A stretch of 64,000 bases of DNA from Paracoccus sp. SCSIO 75233 (GTDB lineage Bacteria > Pseudomonadota > Alphaproteobacteria > Rhodobacterales > Rhodobacteraceae), in assembly GCF_027912675.1 (NCBI RefSeq), contig NZ_CP115757.1, positions 620,001-684,000 of the forward strand, given 5' to 3'. The notes beneath the pieces were generated by a model, which was not told the DNA's origin, made no database searches, and was given only the letters and a program-made list of their open reading frames with translations. Made by a program: the position numbers and the translations under genes. This document shows, piece after piece, positions 27,210 to 36,406 of this stretch; position 1 is the stretch's first letter; each line of letters begins with the position of its first letter.

Positions 27210-27713
27210 TTATCTTCGTTTGCCGAGCTTGGCCGATTTCGCCACCAGCATCTTGCGGCGCAGCGGCGACAGGTGGTCGACATAAAGCTTGCCGTTCAGA
27301 TGGTCGATCTGGTGCTGAACCGAGGTCGCCCAGAGGCCGACGAAATCGCGGTCCTCGGTCTCGTTTTCCTCGTTCAGAAACCGAACGGTGACGGCGCGGG
27401 GGCGCGAGATTCGGGCGAAGACGCCGGGCAGGTTCGGGCTCGCCTCATCATGGTCGCGCATTTTTACCGATGCGTGCAGGATCTCGGGGTTGGCCATGCG
27501 CACAGCCTGTCCGCGCTTGTCGGAGGCGTCGACGACGGCCAGCCGCAGCATGATCCCGATCTGCGGCGCGGCGAGGCCGACGCCCGGCATCGCCTCCATC
27601 GTGTCGACCATGTCGTCCCAGATCATGCGGATGGATTCGCCCACCGCCTCCACAGGGTCGGCCGGGATGTGCAGCCGCCTGTCGGTATAGGGCAGGAAGG
27701 GTCGGGCCGTCAT
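27210..27713 (-). CDS. degenerate peptide deformylase paralogue
   Basis: A 167-residue PDF-fold protein. Motif 1, GVGLAAPQIG, is intact. Motif 2, normally EGCLS, reads EASPNLPG, so the metal-binding cysteine is missing. Motif 3, normally HExxH, reads HQIDH (QHQIDHLNG), so the catalytic glutamate is replaced by glutamine. Two active-site residues are therefore lost and deformylase activity is unlikely. It sits between fmt and a complete def. A retained non-catalytic role, for example ribosome binding, is possible. Confidence 0.9.
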   Translation of the reverse strand: MTARPFLPYTDRRLHIPADPVEAVGESIRMIWDDMVDTMEAMPGVGLAAPQIGIMLRLAVVDASDKRGQAVRMANPEILHASVKMRDHDEASPNLPGVFARISRPRAVTVRFLNEENETEDRDFVGLWATSVQHQIDHLNGKLYVDHLSPLRRKMLVAKSAKLGKRR

Positions 27714-27752
27714 CTTGCGTTGCCCGCCTGTGGTGTCGTTGCGATCCGCATG

Positions 27753-28280
27753 TCAGGCTTTTTCCCGCGCCCGTTCGCGTTTCAGCTTGACCATTTTGCG
27801 GGTGATCATCTGGCGGCGCATGGCGCTGATATGGTCGATGAACAGGACACCGTTCAGGTGATCCAGCTCATGCTGGGCGCAGGTGGCCCAGAGACCGTCG
27901 AAGTCTTCCTCATGCTGCTTTCCGTCCAGACCGAGCCAGCTCATTTTGACCTGCGCGGGCCGGGTGACTTCGGCATATTGGTCGGGGATCGACAGGCAGC
28001 CTTCGTCATAGACATTCGGCTCCTCCGATTCCCAGGTCACCTCCGGGTTGATCAGCACCATCGGGCGCGGCTCTGCCTCCGGGTCGCGCTGAGCGTCCAT
28101 CACGAAGATGCGGCTCAGCACGCCGACCTGCGGGGCGGCGAGACCGATGCCCGGTGCGTCATACATGGTCGCCAGCATGTCGGCGGCCAGGGTTTCCACG
28201 TCCGGGGTGATGCGGGCCACGGGCTCGCATTGCTTTTTCAGGCGCGGATCGGGGTGAATGAGGATGGGGCGAAGTGTCAT
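27753..28280 (-). CDS. def: peptide deformylase
   Basis: Removes the formyl group from nascent proteins. The 175-residue protein has all three motifs: GIGLAAPQVG, EGCLSIPDQYAEV with the metal cysteine, and QHELDHLNGVLF with the HExxH metal histidines and catalytic Glu. The first gene of the def / def-like / fmt cluster; it ends 39 bases before the start of its degenerate paralogue. Start ATG 28280 matches the family N-terminus (MTLRPILIHPDPRLKK). Confidence 0.97.
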   Translation of the reverse strand: MTLRPILIHPDPRLKKQCEPVARITPDVETLAADMLATMYDAPGIGLAAPQVGVLSRIFVMDAQRDPEAEPRPMVLINPEVTWESEEPNVYDEGCLSIPDQYAEVTRPAQVKMSWLGLDGKQHEEDFDGLWATCAQHELDHLNGVLFIDHISAMRRQMITRKMVKLKRERAREKA

Positions 28281-28351
28281 GGGGGTGATCTAGGACAAGG
28301 CTTGGCGCGGCGCAATATCCCGCTTAATCATGCGCTCAACAGGAGGCAGTC

Positions 28352-29533
28352 ATGCAGAAATACGATTTTGACGAGATCATTGAGCGTCGCGGCACCAATT
28401 GCAACAAATGGGACGATATGGAGGCGACTTATGGCGTCTCGTCCGATGACGGGCTGGCGATGTGGGTGGCGGACATGGATTTCCGTCCGCCGGAGACGGT
28501 GCAGGCTGCGGTTGAGAAGCTGGCCGCGCATGGGGTTTATGGCTATCCGGCGGGTCATCCCGGCTATTTGCCGGGCATTCAGTGGTGGATGGAAGAACGT
28601 CACGGCTGGCGGATCGAGCAGGACTGGATCCTGACCGCATTGGGGCTGGTCAACGGCACGGCGCTGGCGGTTTCGGCGTTTTCGGAACCGGGCGACAGGG
28701 TCATTCTGATGACGCCGGTTTATCACGCTTTCGCCCGCGTCATCCGGGGGCAGGGGCGCGAGGTGGCGGAGTTCCCGCTGGCCACGCAGGATGGCCGCTA
28801 TGTCATGGACTGGGCGGCGTGGGAGACGCTGCTGACCGGGCGCGAGAAAATCCTGATCCTGTGCAGCCCGCATAATCCGGGCGGTCGCGTCTGGACGGAG
28901 GCGGAGTTGCAGGAGGTTGCGGCGTTCTGTCAGGCGCATGACCTGATTCTGGTCAGCGACGAGATTCATCACGATCTTGTCATGCCGGGCCATAAGCATA
29001 GCGTCATGGCGAAGGCCGCGCCCGATATTGCCGACCGGCTGATCACGCTGACGGCCGCGACCAAGACCTTCAATATCGCCGGTGCGCATATCGGAAATGC
29101 AATCATTTCCGATCCCAAACTTCGGGCTGCATATAAGGCACAGCTTGCGGGGCTGGGGCTTTCAACGGGGATGTTCGGCACGGATATGGTCGCAGCGGCC
29201 TATTCGCCCGAAGGCGCGCGCTGGGTTGATGCTCTCGTGGCATATCTGGACAATAATCGGAAGCTATTCGATGATGGTATCAATTCGATCCCCGGCCTTG
29301 CCTCGATGCCGCTGGAGGCGACCTATCTGTCGTGGGTCGATTTTGCCGGTACCGGAATGGAGCCTGCCGAGGTGAAGAAAAGAATTGCCAGTGACGCCAG
29401 AATTGCCGCGAATGCCGGAGAGACCTTCGGGCTGGGCGGGGAAAGCTACATGCGCTTCAACCTCGCAACGCCGCGTTGCAATGTGGAGGAGGCGGTGACC
29501 CGCTTGCGATCCGCCTTTGCTGATCTGCAATGA
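28352..29533 (+). CDS. PLP-dependent C-S lyase / aminotransferase, MalY/PatB type
   Basis: A 393-residue fold-type I PLP enzyme. Key features: YDFDEIIERRGTNCNKWD at the start, the MWVADMDFRPPETV segment typical of MalY/PatB, the substrate loop LCSPHNPGGRVW, DEIHHDLVMPGHKH and the PLP lysine in TAATKTFNIAGAH. Members of this subfamily act as cystathionine beta-lyases, releasing homocysteine, pyruvate and ammonia. The stop overlaps the next gene by four bases. Substrate specificity is inferred from the family only. Confidence 0.9.
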   Translation: MQKYDFDEIIERRGTNCNKWDDMEATYGVSSDDGLAMWVADMDFRPPETVQAAVEKLAAHGVYGYPAGHPGYLPGIQWWMEERHGWRIEQDWILTALGLVNGTALAVSAFSEPGDRVILMTPVYHAFARVIRGQGREVAEFPLATQDGRYVMDWAAWETLLTGREKILILCSPHNPGGRVWTEAELQEVAAFCQAHDLILVSDEIHHDLVMPGHKHSVMAKAAPDIADRLITLTAATKTFNIAGAHIGNAIISDPKLRAAYKAQLAGLGLSTGMFGTDMVAAAYSPEGARWVDALVAYLDNNRKLFDDGINSIPGLASMPLEATYLSWVDFAGTGMEPAEVKKRIASDARIAANAGETFGLGGESYMRFNLATPRCNVEEAVTRLRSAFADLQ

Positions 29534-30126
29534 AACTCGCATGGCGATTGCCGCTTTATCTATTCCTTGCAATCGTGGTGGTTTTGGGAGGATGGGTGAT
29601 GGCGGGCGGTCGTCTGGAGTGGCGGGGCTTTGAGCCCTCGCCGATCCCGCGGCCGGTCGAGCGGCCGGACGATATGGTGGTGCCGACGATTGGACAGCCG
29701 CTGAATGGCTATATAGACCGGATCGTCATTCACAAATCGTTGCGGCAGTTGAGCGTATATCAGGATGGCGCTCTTGTTCGCCGCTACCGGGTCGCGCTTG
29801 GTTTCGAGCCGGAGGGCGACAAGGTGATGGAGGATGACGGCAGGACGCCCGAGGGGTTGTTCGTTATCGACCGGCGCAATGAGGGCAGCCGTTTCCACAG
29901 GTCGTTGCGGCTGAATTATCCAAGGCCCGAGGATATCGCGCGTGCTGCGGAAGGCGGATACGATCCCGGCGGCGATATTTATATTCATGGTCAGCCCAAT
30001 CGGCTTGGGCACGGATACCGGGTGCAGGGCGACTGGACGGCGGGCTGCATCGCCATCGGCAATCAGCAGATTGACGAGATGTTTCCGTTCACGCCGCTTG
30101 GCACGGTGGTCGAAATCAGGCCCTGA
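29530..30126 (+). CDS. L,D-transpeptidase family (YkuD) protein
   Basis: A 198-residue protein with an N-terminal membrane anchor or signal (LPLYLFLAIVVVLGGWVMAG, about residues 6-25) and a YkuD domain. The motif IYIHGQPN... then GDWTAGCIAIGNQQIDEMF gives the catalytic Cys in the [S/T]xGC pattern and the preceding His. The family cross-links peptidoglycan or attaches lipoprotein through 3-3 links in the periplasm. It overlaps the malY-like gene by four bases. Confidence 0.88.
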   Translation: MKLAWRLPLYLFLAIVVVLGGWVMAGGRLEWRGFEPSPIPRPVERPDDMVVPTIGQPLNGYIDRIVIHKSLRQLSVYQDGALVRRYRVALGFEPEGDKVMEDDGRTPEGLFVIDRRNEGSRFHRSLRLNYPRPEDIARAAEGGYDPGGDIYIHGQPNRLGHGYRVQGDWTAGCIAIGNQQIDEMFPFTPLGTVVEIRP

Positions 30127-30259
30127 CCTGTCTGGCGGCACATGGGTTGGCGCTGCATCGTGCATTGTCGCGGCCACGAATAAAGGACGCGGCGGCGTGG
30201 CGCATGGTCACGGTTTTTAACCTCTTTCCGACCGGCATCGGAGGGATTAGTTTGCTGTC

Positions 30260-30883
30260 ATGACATGGACCGTTCCGAATATTCTGACAATCCTGCGGCT
30301 CTTTGCGGCGCCGGGCGTGCCGTTGATGTTCTTGTATTTCGCCCGGCCCTGGGCGGATTGGGCGGCATTGACGTTGTTTATGCTGGCGGCGGTCACGGAC
30401 TGGTTCGACGGCTATCTGGCGCGGGCGTGGAACCAGCAGAGCCGGTTCGGCGCGGCGATGGACCCGATTGCCGACAAGGCGATGGTGGTCATCGCGCTGG
30501 TTGTGATCACGGGATATTCCGGCATGAACCCGTGGCTGATCCTGCCCGCGACGGTGATCCTGTTCCGTGAGGTCTTCGTCTCCGGCCTGCGCGAATCGCT
30601 GGGTGACAAGGCGACGACGCTGGCGGTGACAAAGGTTGCGAAATGGAAAACCACGACGCAGATGGTGGCGATTGCGGTGCTGTTTCTGGGCACCGGGCTG
30701 GCCTATGTCGAACATGGCCGCGCGCCGCTGGTCGGTGAGGGGGAAATGCCCGGCGGGGCCAGCTGGTCGCATCTGGTCACGATCTTTGGGCTGCTGCTGA
30801 TCTGGATCGCCGCTGCGCTGACCGCATGGACGGGCTGGGATTATTTCCGCAAGGCGATGCCATATCTGAGGGGGCCGAAATGA
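30260..30883 (+). CDS. pgsA: CDP-diacylglycerol--glycerol-3-phosphate 3-phosphatidyltransferase
   Basis: Integral membrane enzyme making phosphatidylglycerol phosphate. The 207-residue protein contains the CDP-alcohol phosphotransferase signature DWFDGYLARAWNQQSRFG with AAMDPIADK, where all aspartates are present. Four or more hydrophobic helices are visible. It begins MTWTVPNILTILRLFAAPGVP as is typical. It overlaps moaD by four bases (ATGA). Confidence 0.95.
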   Translation: MTWTVPNILTILRLFAAPGVPLMFLYFARPWADWAALTLFMLAAVTDWFDGYLARAWNQQSRFGAAMDPIADKAMVVIALVVITGYSGMNPWLILPATVILFREVFVSGLRESLGDKATTLAVTKVAKWKTTTQMVAIAVLFLGTGLAYVEHGRAPLVGEGEMPGGASWSHLVTIFGLLLIWIAAALTAWTGWDYFRKAMPYLRGPK

Positions 30884-31131
30884 CGCTGGACGTGCTGTAT
30901 TTCGCGTGGCTGCGCGAGCGGATCGGGGAGCCGAAGGAGCGGGTCGAGACCTCGGCCGCGACGGTGCGCGATCTCGTGGCGGAGCTGGCCGCGAAGGATG
31001 AACGACACGCCGCCGCGCTGTCGGATCTGTCGGCGGTGCGGGTGGCTGTGGATCAGGAACTGGCCGATCTTGACGCGACGCTGGCCGGGGTGCGCGAGGT
31101 TGCGTTTTTCCCGCCCATGACCGGCGGCTGA
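30880..31131 (+). CDS. moaD: molybdopterin synthase sulfur carrier subunit
   Basis: An 83-residue ubiquitin-fold protein ending in the diagnostic Gly-Gly (FFPPMTGG), which is thiocarboxylated and donates sulfur to precursor Z. VLYFAWLRERIGEP at the start is standard. I used ATG 30880, which overlaps the pgsA stop; an in-frame ATG at 30826 lies inside pgsA. The stop overlaps the moaE start by one base, consistent with the MoaD-MoaE complex. Confidence 0.95.
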   Translation: MTLDVLYFAWLRERIGEPKERVETSAATVRDLVAELAAKDERHAAALSDLSAVRVAVDQELADLDATLAGVREVAFFPPMTGG

Positions 31132-31568
31132 TGCGCATCGCCATTCAGTCCGCGCCGTTCGATCTGGCAAATTTGCTGGACGGTTTCGGCGCCGGTGCCG
31201 GGGCTGTGGTGACGTTTTCCGGCATCGTGCGCGACGATACCGGGCAGATGACGGCGCTTGAGCTGGAGCATTATCCGGGCATGACCGAAAAAGCCGTGCG
31301 GGCCATTGCCGAGAAGGCGCGGGACCGCTGGCACCTGATTGATCTGGCCGTGGTTCACCGTCACGGCAGGCTGTCCGTGGGTGAGCCGATCATGGCGGTT
31401 GCAACCGCCGCACGTCACCGGGCGGAGGCGTTTGCGGCGGCGGAATATCTGATGGATTACCTGAAATCCCGTGCGCCGTTCTGGAAGCGCGAAATCGGCC
31501 CTGCCGGTCCGGGCGACTGGGTCGCGGCGAAGGCGGCGGATGAGGATGCGCTGACGAGATGGGACTGA
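31131..31568 (+). CDS. moaE: molybdopterin synthase catalytic subunit
   Basis: Large subunit of MPT synthase, 145 residues. Family blocks: GAVVTFSGIVRD, LELEHYPGMTEKAV, VVHRHGRLSVGEPIMAVATAARHRAEAFAAAEYLMDYLKSRAPFWKRE, with the active-site lysines near the C-terminus. Translationally coupled to moaD. It overlaps the following membrane protein gene by ten bases. Confidence 0.96.
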   Translation: MRIAIQSAPFDLANLLDGFGAGAGAVVTFSGIVRDDTGQMTALELEHYPGMTEKAVRAIAEKARDRWHLIDLAVVHRHGRLSVGEPIMAVATAARHRAEAFAAAEYLMDYLKSRAPFWKREIGPAGPGDWVAAKAADEDALTRWD

Positions 31569-32071
31569 TCCGGCCGGAGCTTTCCGCGTGGATCGGGTCG
31601 CGGCGGGAATTTCTGGCATCCCTCGCCGGGGTTCTGTTCGGCATCTGGGTGGCGACTTGGGGCGGTTGGTTCTTCCTTGGCCTCGGGGTGCTGATCGCGG
31701 CGGTCTGTGCGGCACTTGCGGTCGGAAGCTGGCGCAGGCTGGCGTTTCGCCATGACGTTGCGGCACCCGGCGTGGTGGAGGTGATCGAGGGGCAGATCAG
31801 CTATTTCGCGGCGCGTGGTCTCGGTGGGGCGATTGCGCTGCGCGATCTGACCGAAATCCGTCTGCTGCGGCTGAACGGGCATGACCACTGGCGGTTGAAG
31901 ACGCGGGACGGTCAGGCGCTGCTGATCCCGGTGGAGGCGAAAGGGGCAGAGGGGCTGGCCAATGCCTTCGCGGCGCTGCCGGGGTTGGATATGGGCCGGG
32001 TCTCTGCCGCGCTGATGCAGAAGGACGGGCCCTCGCTCAGGATCGTCTGGGCGGCAGCGAAGCCGGGTTGA
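31559..32071 (+). CDS. membrane protein, function unknown
   Basis: A 170-residue protein with two closely spaced hydrophobic segments (about residues 18-35, LASLAGVLFGIWVATWGG, and 36-55, WFFLGLGVLIAAVCAALAV) and a cytoplasmic-looking C-terminal domain of about 110 residues rich in beta-strand patterns (VVEVIEGQISYFAARGLGGAIALRDLTEIRLLRL). The domain may resemble a PH-like fold, but I have no specific motif. ATG 31559 lies inside the end of moaE, so it is probably co-expressed. Confidence 0.8.
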   Translation: MGLIRPELSAWIGSRREFLASLAGVLFGIWVATWGGWFFLGLGVLIAAVCAALAVGSWRRLAFRHDVAAPGVVEVIEGQISYFAARGLGGAIALRDLTEIRLLRLNGHDHWRLKTRDGQALLIPVEAKGAEGLANAFAALPGLDMGRVSAALMQKDGPSLRIVWAAAKPG

Positions 32072-32123
32072 CTTGCCCGGCCAGCCGCGCCACCTGTGAT
32101 TCAAAGCAACATAAGGGGCCGAG

Positions 32124-33494
32124 ATGTCCATTCCCCAGCAGGGCGGCGGCCCGATCGAACGGCGCGAGCAACTGGCCGAATATATCGCAGCGGGCGAGAA
32201 GCCGCGCAATGCGTGGCGCATCGGCACCGAGCATGAGAAATTCGGCTATTGCAAGGCGCAGCGCCTGCCGCTGCCTTACGCGGGCGATTGTTCCATCCAG
32301 TCGATGCTGAATGGTCTGCGCGCGCGTTTCGGCTGGGAGCCGGTGCTTGAGGGCGATAATATCATCGGGCTGGAGCGGGACGGGGCCAATGTCAGCCTTG
32401 AACCGGGCGGGCAGTTGGAGCTTTCGGGCGCGGCGCTTGAAACCATTCACCAGACCTGTGACGAGGTGAATCAGCATCTGGCCGAGGTGAAATCGGTGGC
32501 CGACGACATCGGTGCGGGCTTTATCGGGCTGGGGGCCGCGCCGATCTGGTCGCAGGAACAGATGCCGATGATGCCCAAGGGCCGTTATGCGCTGATGACG
32601 CCCTATATGCAGAAGGTCGGCACGCTTGGCACGCAGATGATGTACCGGACCTGCACGGTTCAGGTGAATCTCGATTTCGGGTCCGAGGCGGATATGGTCC
32701 GGAAGCTGCGCGTCTCGCTGGCGTTGCAGCCGGTGGCGACGGCGCTGTTTGCCAACTCGCCTTTCCTCGACGGCAAACCCAACGGGATGAAGTCGTGGCG
32801 CAGCCATATCTGGCAGAATCTCGACGCCGCGCGGACGGGCATGCTGCCTTTCGTCTTTGAGGACGGGTTCGGCTATGACGCATGGGTGGACTATGTGCTC
32901 GATGTGCCGATGTATTTCGTCTATCGCGACGGCAAATATATCGACGCGCTCGGCCAGAGTTTCCGCGATTTCATGGAGGGCAAGCTGCCCGCCCTGCCCG
33001 GAGAGGTGCCGACGCTGTCGGACTGGGCCGACCATCTGACGACCGTGTTCCCCGAGGCGCGGGTCAAGAAATTCATCGAGATGCGCGGTGCCGATGGCGG
33101 GCCGTGGCGCAGGCTTTGTGCGCTGCCGGCGCTGTGGGTCGGGCTGCTTTACGACCAGACCGCGCTGGATGCGGCATGGGATCTGGTCAAGGGTTTTGAC
33201 GCCGAGACGCGGGAGGGGCTGCGGGTGGCCGCCGCCCGCGACGCTTTGCAGGGCGAGGCGGGCGGCGTGAAGCTGCACGATCTGGCGCGCGAGGCGGTGG
33301 CGATTGCCGAAACCGGACTGAAGAACCGCGCCCGTCCCGGTGCCGGCGGTCTGGTGCCGGATGAAACGCATTTCCTCAACGCGCTACAGGAAAGCGTCGA
33401 GAGCGGGCGGGTTCCGGCGGATGAGTTGCTGGAGAAGTATCACGGCGAATGGCACGGAGATTTGACTCGCATCTATGACGAGTATTCGTATTGA
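32124..33494 (+). CDS. gshA: glutamate--cysteine ligase, plant-type
   Basis: First enzyme of glutathione synthesis: it joins glutamate and cysteine with ATP. The 456-residue protein belongs to the alphaproteobacterial/plant GCL group: RIGTEHEKFGYC near residue 30, LEPGGQLELSGAALETIHQT, FIGLGAAPIWSQEQMPMMPKGRY, and MYRTCTVQVNLDF. The nucleotide site is spread over these blocks. Start ATG 32124 after AAGGGGCCGAG. Confidence 0.95.
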   Translation: MSIPQQGGGPIERREQLAEYIAAGEKPRNAWRIGTEHEKFGYCKAQRLPLPYAGDCSIQSMLNGLRARFGWEPVLEGDNIIGLERDGANVSLEPGGQLELSGAALETIHQTCDEVNQHLAEVKSVADDIGAGFIGLGAAPIWSQEQMPMMPKGRYALMTPYMQKVGTLGTQMMYRTCTVQVNLDFGSEADMVRKLRVSLALQPVATALFANSPFLDGKPNGMKSWRSHIWQNLDAARTGMLPFVFEDGFGYDAWVDYVLDVPMYFVYRDGKYIDALGQSFRDFMEGKLPALPGEVPTLSDWADHLTTVFPEARVKKFIEMRGADGGPWRRLCALPALWVGLLYDQTALDAAWDLVKGFDAETREGLRVAAARDALQGEAGGVKLHDLAREAVAIAETGLKNRARPGAGGLVPDETHFLNALQESVESGRVPADELLEKYHGEWHGDLTRIYDEYSY

Positions 33495-33501
33495 TCGCGG
33501 C

Positions 33502-33975
33502 ATGACCGTGAATATCCGATACCGCCTGATTCAGATCCTCGAAATCATCCTCTGGCTTGGCGCTTTTGCCGGGCTGGTGCTGCTTGGCATGCGGCTCTGG
33601 GCGATGCAGGGGCAGGGCTGGCGGGCGATGCTGAACATGGCCGCGCCGGGGCTGCTGGGGATCGGGGCCGGGATGGCGGTTCTGATCGTTTTGATCGGCA
33701 TTTATCACAACACGCGCCGCCACGCCGATGCGCTCGACCGGCTGGCGCGTCAGGGCGCGGGCAGTGTGCGCCGCCTTCAGGGTGTGAGCCGGGCGGAGCA
33801 GGGGGCCGCGCCGCAGGTCCAGCCGGTGAAGCTGCAGCCCGATCCGGTGATGCCGCAATATATGGCGCCGCAGCCTGCCGCCGCGCCTGCGCCGGTGACA
33901 GCCCCGTCGGTCACGCAAGTTGCAGATGCGGCGTCATCGCAGGCCAGTCAGCGCCGTCTGGGTCCGGCGGTCTAG
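33502..33975 (+). CDS. small inner-membrane protein, function unknown
   Basis: A 157-residue protein with two membrane helices (about residues 9-28, [20 protein letters not shown], and 42-63, [21 protein letters not shown]) followed by a Pro/Gln/Ala-rich, probably disordered C-terminal tail. ATG 33502 lies seven bases after the gshA stop; an in-frame ATG at 33475 would overlap gshA. The stop overlaps the end of the convergent uracil-DNA glycosylase gene by four bases. Confidence 0.78.
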   Translation: MTVNIRYRLIQILEIILWLGAFAGLVLLGMRLWAMQGQGWRAMLNMAAPGLLGIGAGMAVLIVLIGIYHNTRRHADALDRLARQGAGSVRRLQGVSRAEQGAAPQVQPVKLQPDPVMPQYMAPQPAAAPAPVTAPSVTQVADAASSQASQRRLGPAV

Positions 33976-34793
33976 AGCTTCAGCCGGTCGGCCAGCGACA
34001 GCAGGTCCGCCCATGCCTCCCGCTTGGCAATCGGATTGCGCAGCAGATAGGCCGGGTGGGTCATCGGCAGGGCGGGGCGGCCAAACGCCTCTGTCCAGTT
34101 GCCACGCAGGCGCAGAATGCCTTCCCGGTTCAGCGCCGCCGCGCAAGGGGTGTTGCCCATCAGAACGATGATCTCCGGATCGGCAAGTTCCACCTGTCGT
34201 TGCAGGAATGGCAGCGACAGGGCAATCTCGTCCGGGGTCGGCTTGCGGTTCCCCGGTGGCCGCCATTTCAGCACATTGCCGATATAGACCGCGCGTGTCG
34301 CATCCGGCAGATCGCGGCCCATGCCGATGGCGGCAAGCATCTGGTCCAGCAATTGCCCGGCACGGCCGACGAAGGGTTTGCCGCGCGCGTCCTCCTCCTC
34401 CCCCGGGGCTTCGCCGATGATCATGACGCGCGCCGCCGGGTTGCCGTCGGAGAAGACGAAATTCCGCGCCCCGCGTTTCAGGTCGAGCCCGTCGAAACCC
34501 TGCTGCGCCTCTGCCAGATCGTCGAGGGATTGCGCCGCCTCCGCCAGCGAACGCGCCGCCGCCACGGCTTCGCCTCGCAGGTCGAGCGCGCTTGCGGGTT
34601 TGGCGGCTTGTGGCGGAGCCTTTGCCGTGACGGTTGCAGGGGGCGCTGAGGGTTTCGGGGCGGGCAGGTCGGTGCGGTCAATGGGCGCATCCAGTATCGC
34701 CTCATCCACGCCCATCTCGCCCTGCCATTCGAGCAGGGCAAGGGCCGTCCAGCCGTCGATTCCGACGCCGCGCCATGTCACATCCGATTCCAT
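33972..34793 (-). CDS. uracil-DNA glycosylase, family 4-like, without Fe-S cysteines
   Basis: Removes uracil from DNA in base excision repair. The 273-residue protein has the family 4 core: [60 protein letters not shown], and the C-terminal [11 protein letters not shown]. An N-terminal extension of about 90 Ala/Pro-rich residues precedes it. The position usually FxGCxLK reads FDGLDLK, and the later cysteine positions are also absent; I count a single Cys (NTPCAA). The 4Fe-4S cluster typical of the family is therefore probably missing. Start ATG 34793, though the frame is open to 34958. Confidence 0.88.
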   Translation of the reverse strand: MESDVTWRGVGIDGWTALALLEWQGEMGVDEAILDAPIDRTDLPAPKPSAPPATVTAKAPPQAAKPASALDLRGEAVAAARSLAEAAQSLDDLAEAQQGFDGLDLKRGARNFVFSDGNPAARVMIIGEAPGEEEDARGKPFVGRAGQLLDQMLAAIGMGRDLPDATRAVYIGNVLKWRPPGNRKPTPDEIALSLPFLQRQVELADPEIIVLMGNTPCAAALNREGILRLRGNWTEAFGRPALPMTHPAYLLRNPIAKREAWADLLSLADRLKL

Positions 34794-34896
34794 TATCGCT
34801 GAAACTATGGCTCGCGGGCGAAACCGGCAAGCCCGGCCCTTGCCCGGACGGCCCCGGTTTGCGATAGAAGGGCGCAAGACCGAATGGGGGTTAGAA

Positions 34897-35862
34897 ATGT
34901 CGTTCCGTGCCCGCCACCTGCTGGGGATCGAGCCCCTGTCGCCGCAGGAAATCACCACAGTTCTGGATCTTGCCGAGACCTATGTCGATCTGAACCGGCG
35001 TACCATCAAGCATGGCGATGCGCTGGAGGGGATGACGCAGATCAATATGTTCTTCGAGAATTCCACCCGAACGCAGTCCAGTTTCGAGCTGGCGGGCAAG
35101 CGGCTTGGCGCGGATGTGATGAATATGGCCGTCGCCCAGTCCAGCGTGAAGAAGGGCGAGACGCTGATCGACACGGCGCTGACGCTGAACGCGATGCATC
35201 CCGATCTGCTGGTGGTGCGGCACGGGCAGTCTGGCGCGGTCAATCTGCTGGCCGAAAAGGTCAATTGCGCGGTCATCAATGCCGGTGACGGTCGGCACGA
35301 GCATCCGACGCAGGCGCTGCTGGACGCGCTGACCATCCGCCGCAGCCGGGGGCGGTTGCAGCGGCTGACAGTGGCGATTTGCGGGGATATTGCGCATAGC
35401 CGCGTGGCGCGCTCCAACCTGATCCTGCTCGGTAAGATGGAAAACCGCGTCCGGCTGGTCGGGCCTGCGACGCTGATGCCCGCCGGGGCCGCCGATCTGG
35501 GTGTCGAGGTCTATGAGGATATGCGCGAGGGGCTGCGCGACGCCGATGTCGTCATGATGCTGCGCCTTCAGCGGGAGCGGATGGATGGCGGTTTCATCCC
35601 GTCGGAGCGGGAATATTACCATCGTTGGGGGCTGGATGCGGAAAAGCTGTCCTATGCCAAGCCCGACGCCATCGTCATGCATCCCGGCCCGATGAATCGC
35701 GGGGTGGAGATCGACGGGACCATCGCCGACGACATCAACCGCTCGGTCATTCAGGATCAGGTGGAGATGGGCGTGGCGGTGCGCATGGCGGCGATGGATC
35801 TGCTGGCGCGCAATCTGCGGGCGGAGCGCGGCGCGCGCGCGGCAGAGAACGGCAATGGCTGA
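34897..35862 (+). CDS. pyrB: aspartate carbamoyltransferase catalytic subunit
   Basis: Second step of pyrimidine synthesis: carbamoyl phosphate plus aspartate gives carbamoyl aspartate. The 321-residue protein shows the carbamoyl-phosphate loop [40 protein letters not shown] and [15 protein letters not shown] 34897 matches the conserved N-terminus ([11 protein letters not shown]); the frame is open to 34321 but overlaps the opposite udg gene. It leads a pyrB / PH-like / pyrC-like / plsY operon with short overlaps. Confidence 0.97.
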   Translation: MSFRARHLLGIEPLSPQEITTVLDLAETYVDLNRRTIKHGDALEGMTQINMFFENSTRTQSSFELAGKRLGADVMNMAVAQSSVKKGETLIDTALTLNAMHPDLLVVRHGQSGAVNLLAEKVNCAVINAGDGRHEHPTQALLDALTIRRSRGRLQRLTVAICGDIAHSRVARSNLILLGKMENRVRLVGPATLMPAGAADLGVEVYEDMREGLRDADVVMMLRLQRERMDGGFIPSEREYYHRWGLDAEKLSYAKPDAIVMHPGPMNRGVEIDGTIADDINRSVIQDQVEMGVAVRMAAMDLLARNLRAERGARAAENGNG

Positions 35863-36406
35863 TGCGCAGCACCCCCGTGCCGGGAAGGCCGAGAGCTATG
35901 GCGGCTGGCAGGGCATTCTGGACGATGGCGAGCGGATCCTGTGGCAGGGCCAGCCGGATCGCCGCGTGAGGTTCGAGCCGGGCGATCTGTCGAAGGCGTT
36001 TCCGGGGCTGTTCTTCGTCTGCTTCTCGCTGTTCTGGATGTATCAGGCTGCGCAGGCGAGCATTGCGTTTTCGCTGTTCGGCCTGTTCTTTCTGTTCATC
36101 GGCATTCGCCAGCTTCTCAAACCGGCGATCATGCCCGCCTATATCCGCTCGCGCAGCTGGTACACGCTGACCGACCGGCGGGCGATTGTCGCGACCGATA
36201 TTCCGGTCAGGGGGCGGCGGCTGGTCAGCTATCCCATCGACAGCACCACGCCGATTGAACTGGTGGCCGGCGATCCGCCCTCGATCCGCTTCGGTGGCAG
36301 CGACGACGCTGCGTTCACCTTCATCCCCGAGGCCGAGAAAGTGCTGGCGCTGATCCGCGGCATTCAACGCGGCGAACTGCCCGAACAGGAGGACTGGAAC
36401 CCATGA
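35855..36406 (+). CDS. membrane protein with a PH-like domain, between pyrB and pyrC
   Basis: A 183-residue protein. Residues 20-40 ([16 protein letters not shown]) resemble the start of bacterial PH-type domains. Two hydrophobic helices (about 50-65 and 70-88) follow, then the [18 protein letters not shown] segment characteristic of the bPH/YdbS-like group. The function is unknown. It overlaps pyrB by eight bases and the dihydroorotase by four, so it is made with the pyrimidine genes. Confidence 0.8.
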   Translation: MADAQHPRAGKAESYGGWQGILDDGERILWQGQPDRRVRFEPGDLSKAFPGLFFVCFSLFWMYQAAQASIAFSLFGLFFLFIGIRQLLKPAIMPAYIRSRSWYTLTDRRAIVATDIPVRGRRLVSYPIDSTTPIELVAGDPPSIRFGGSDDAAFTFIPEAEKVLALIRGIQRGELPEQEDWNP

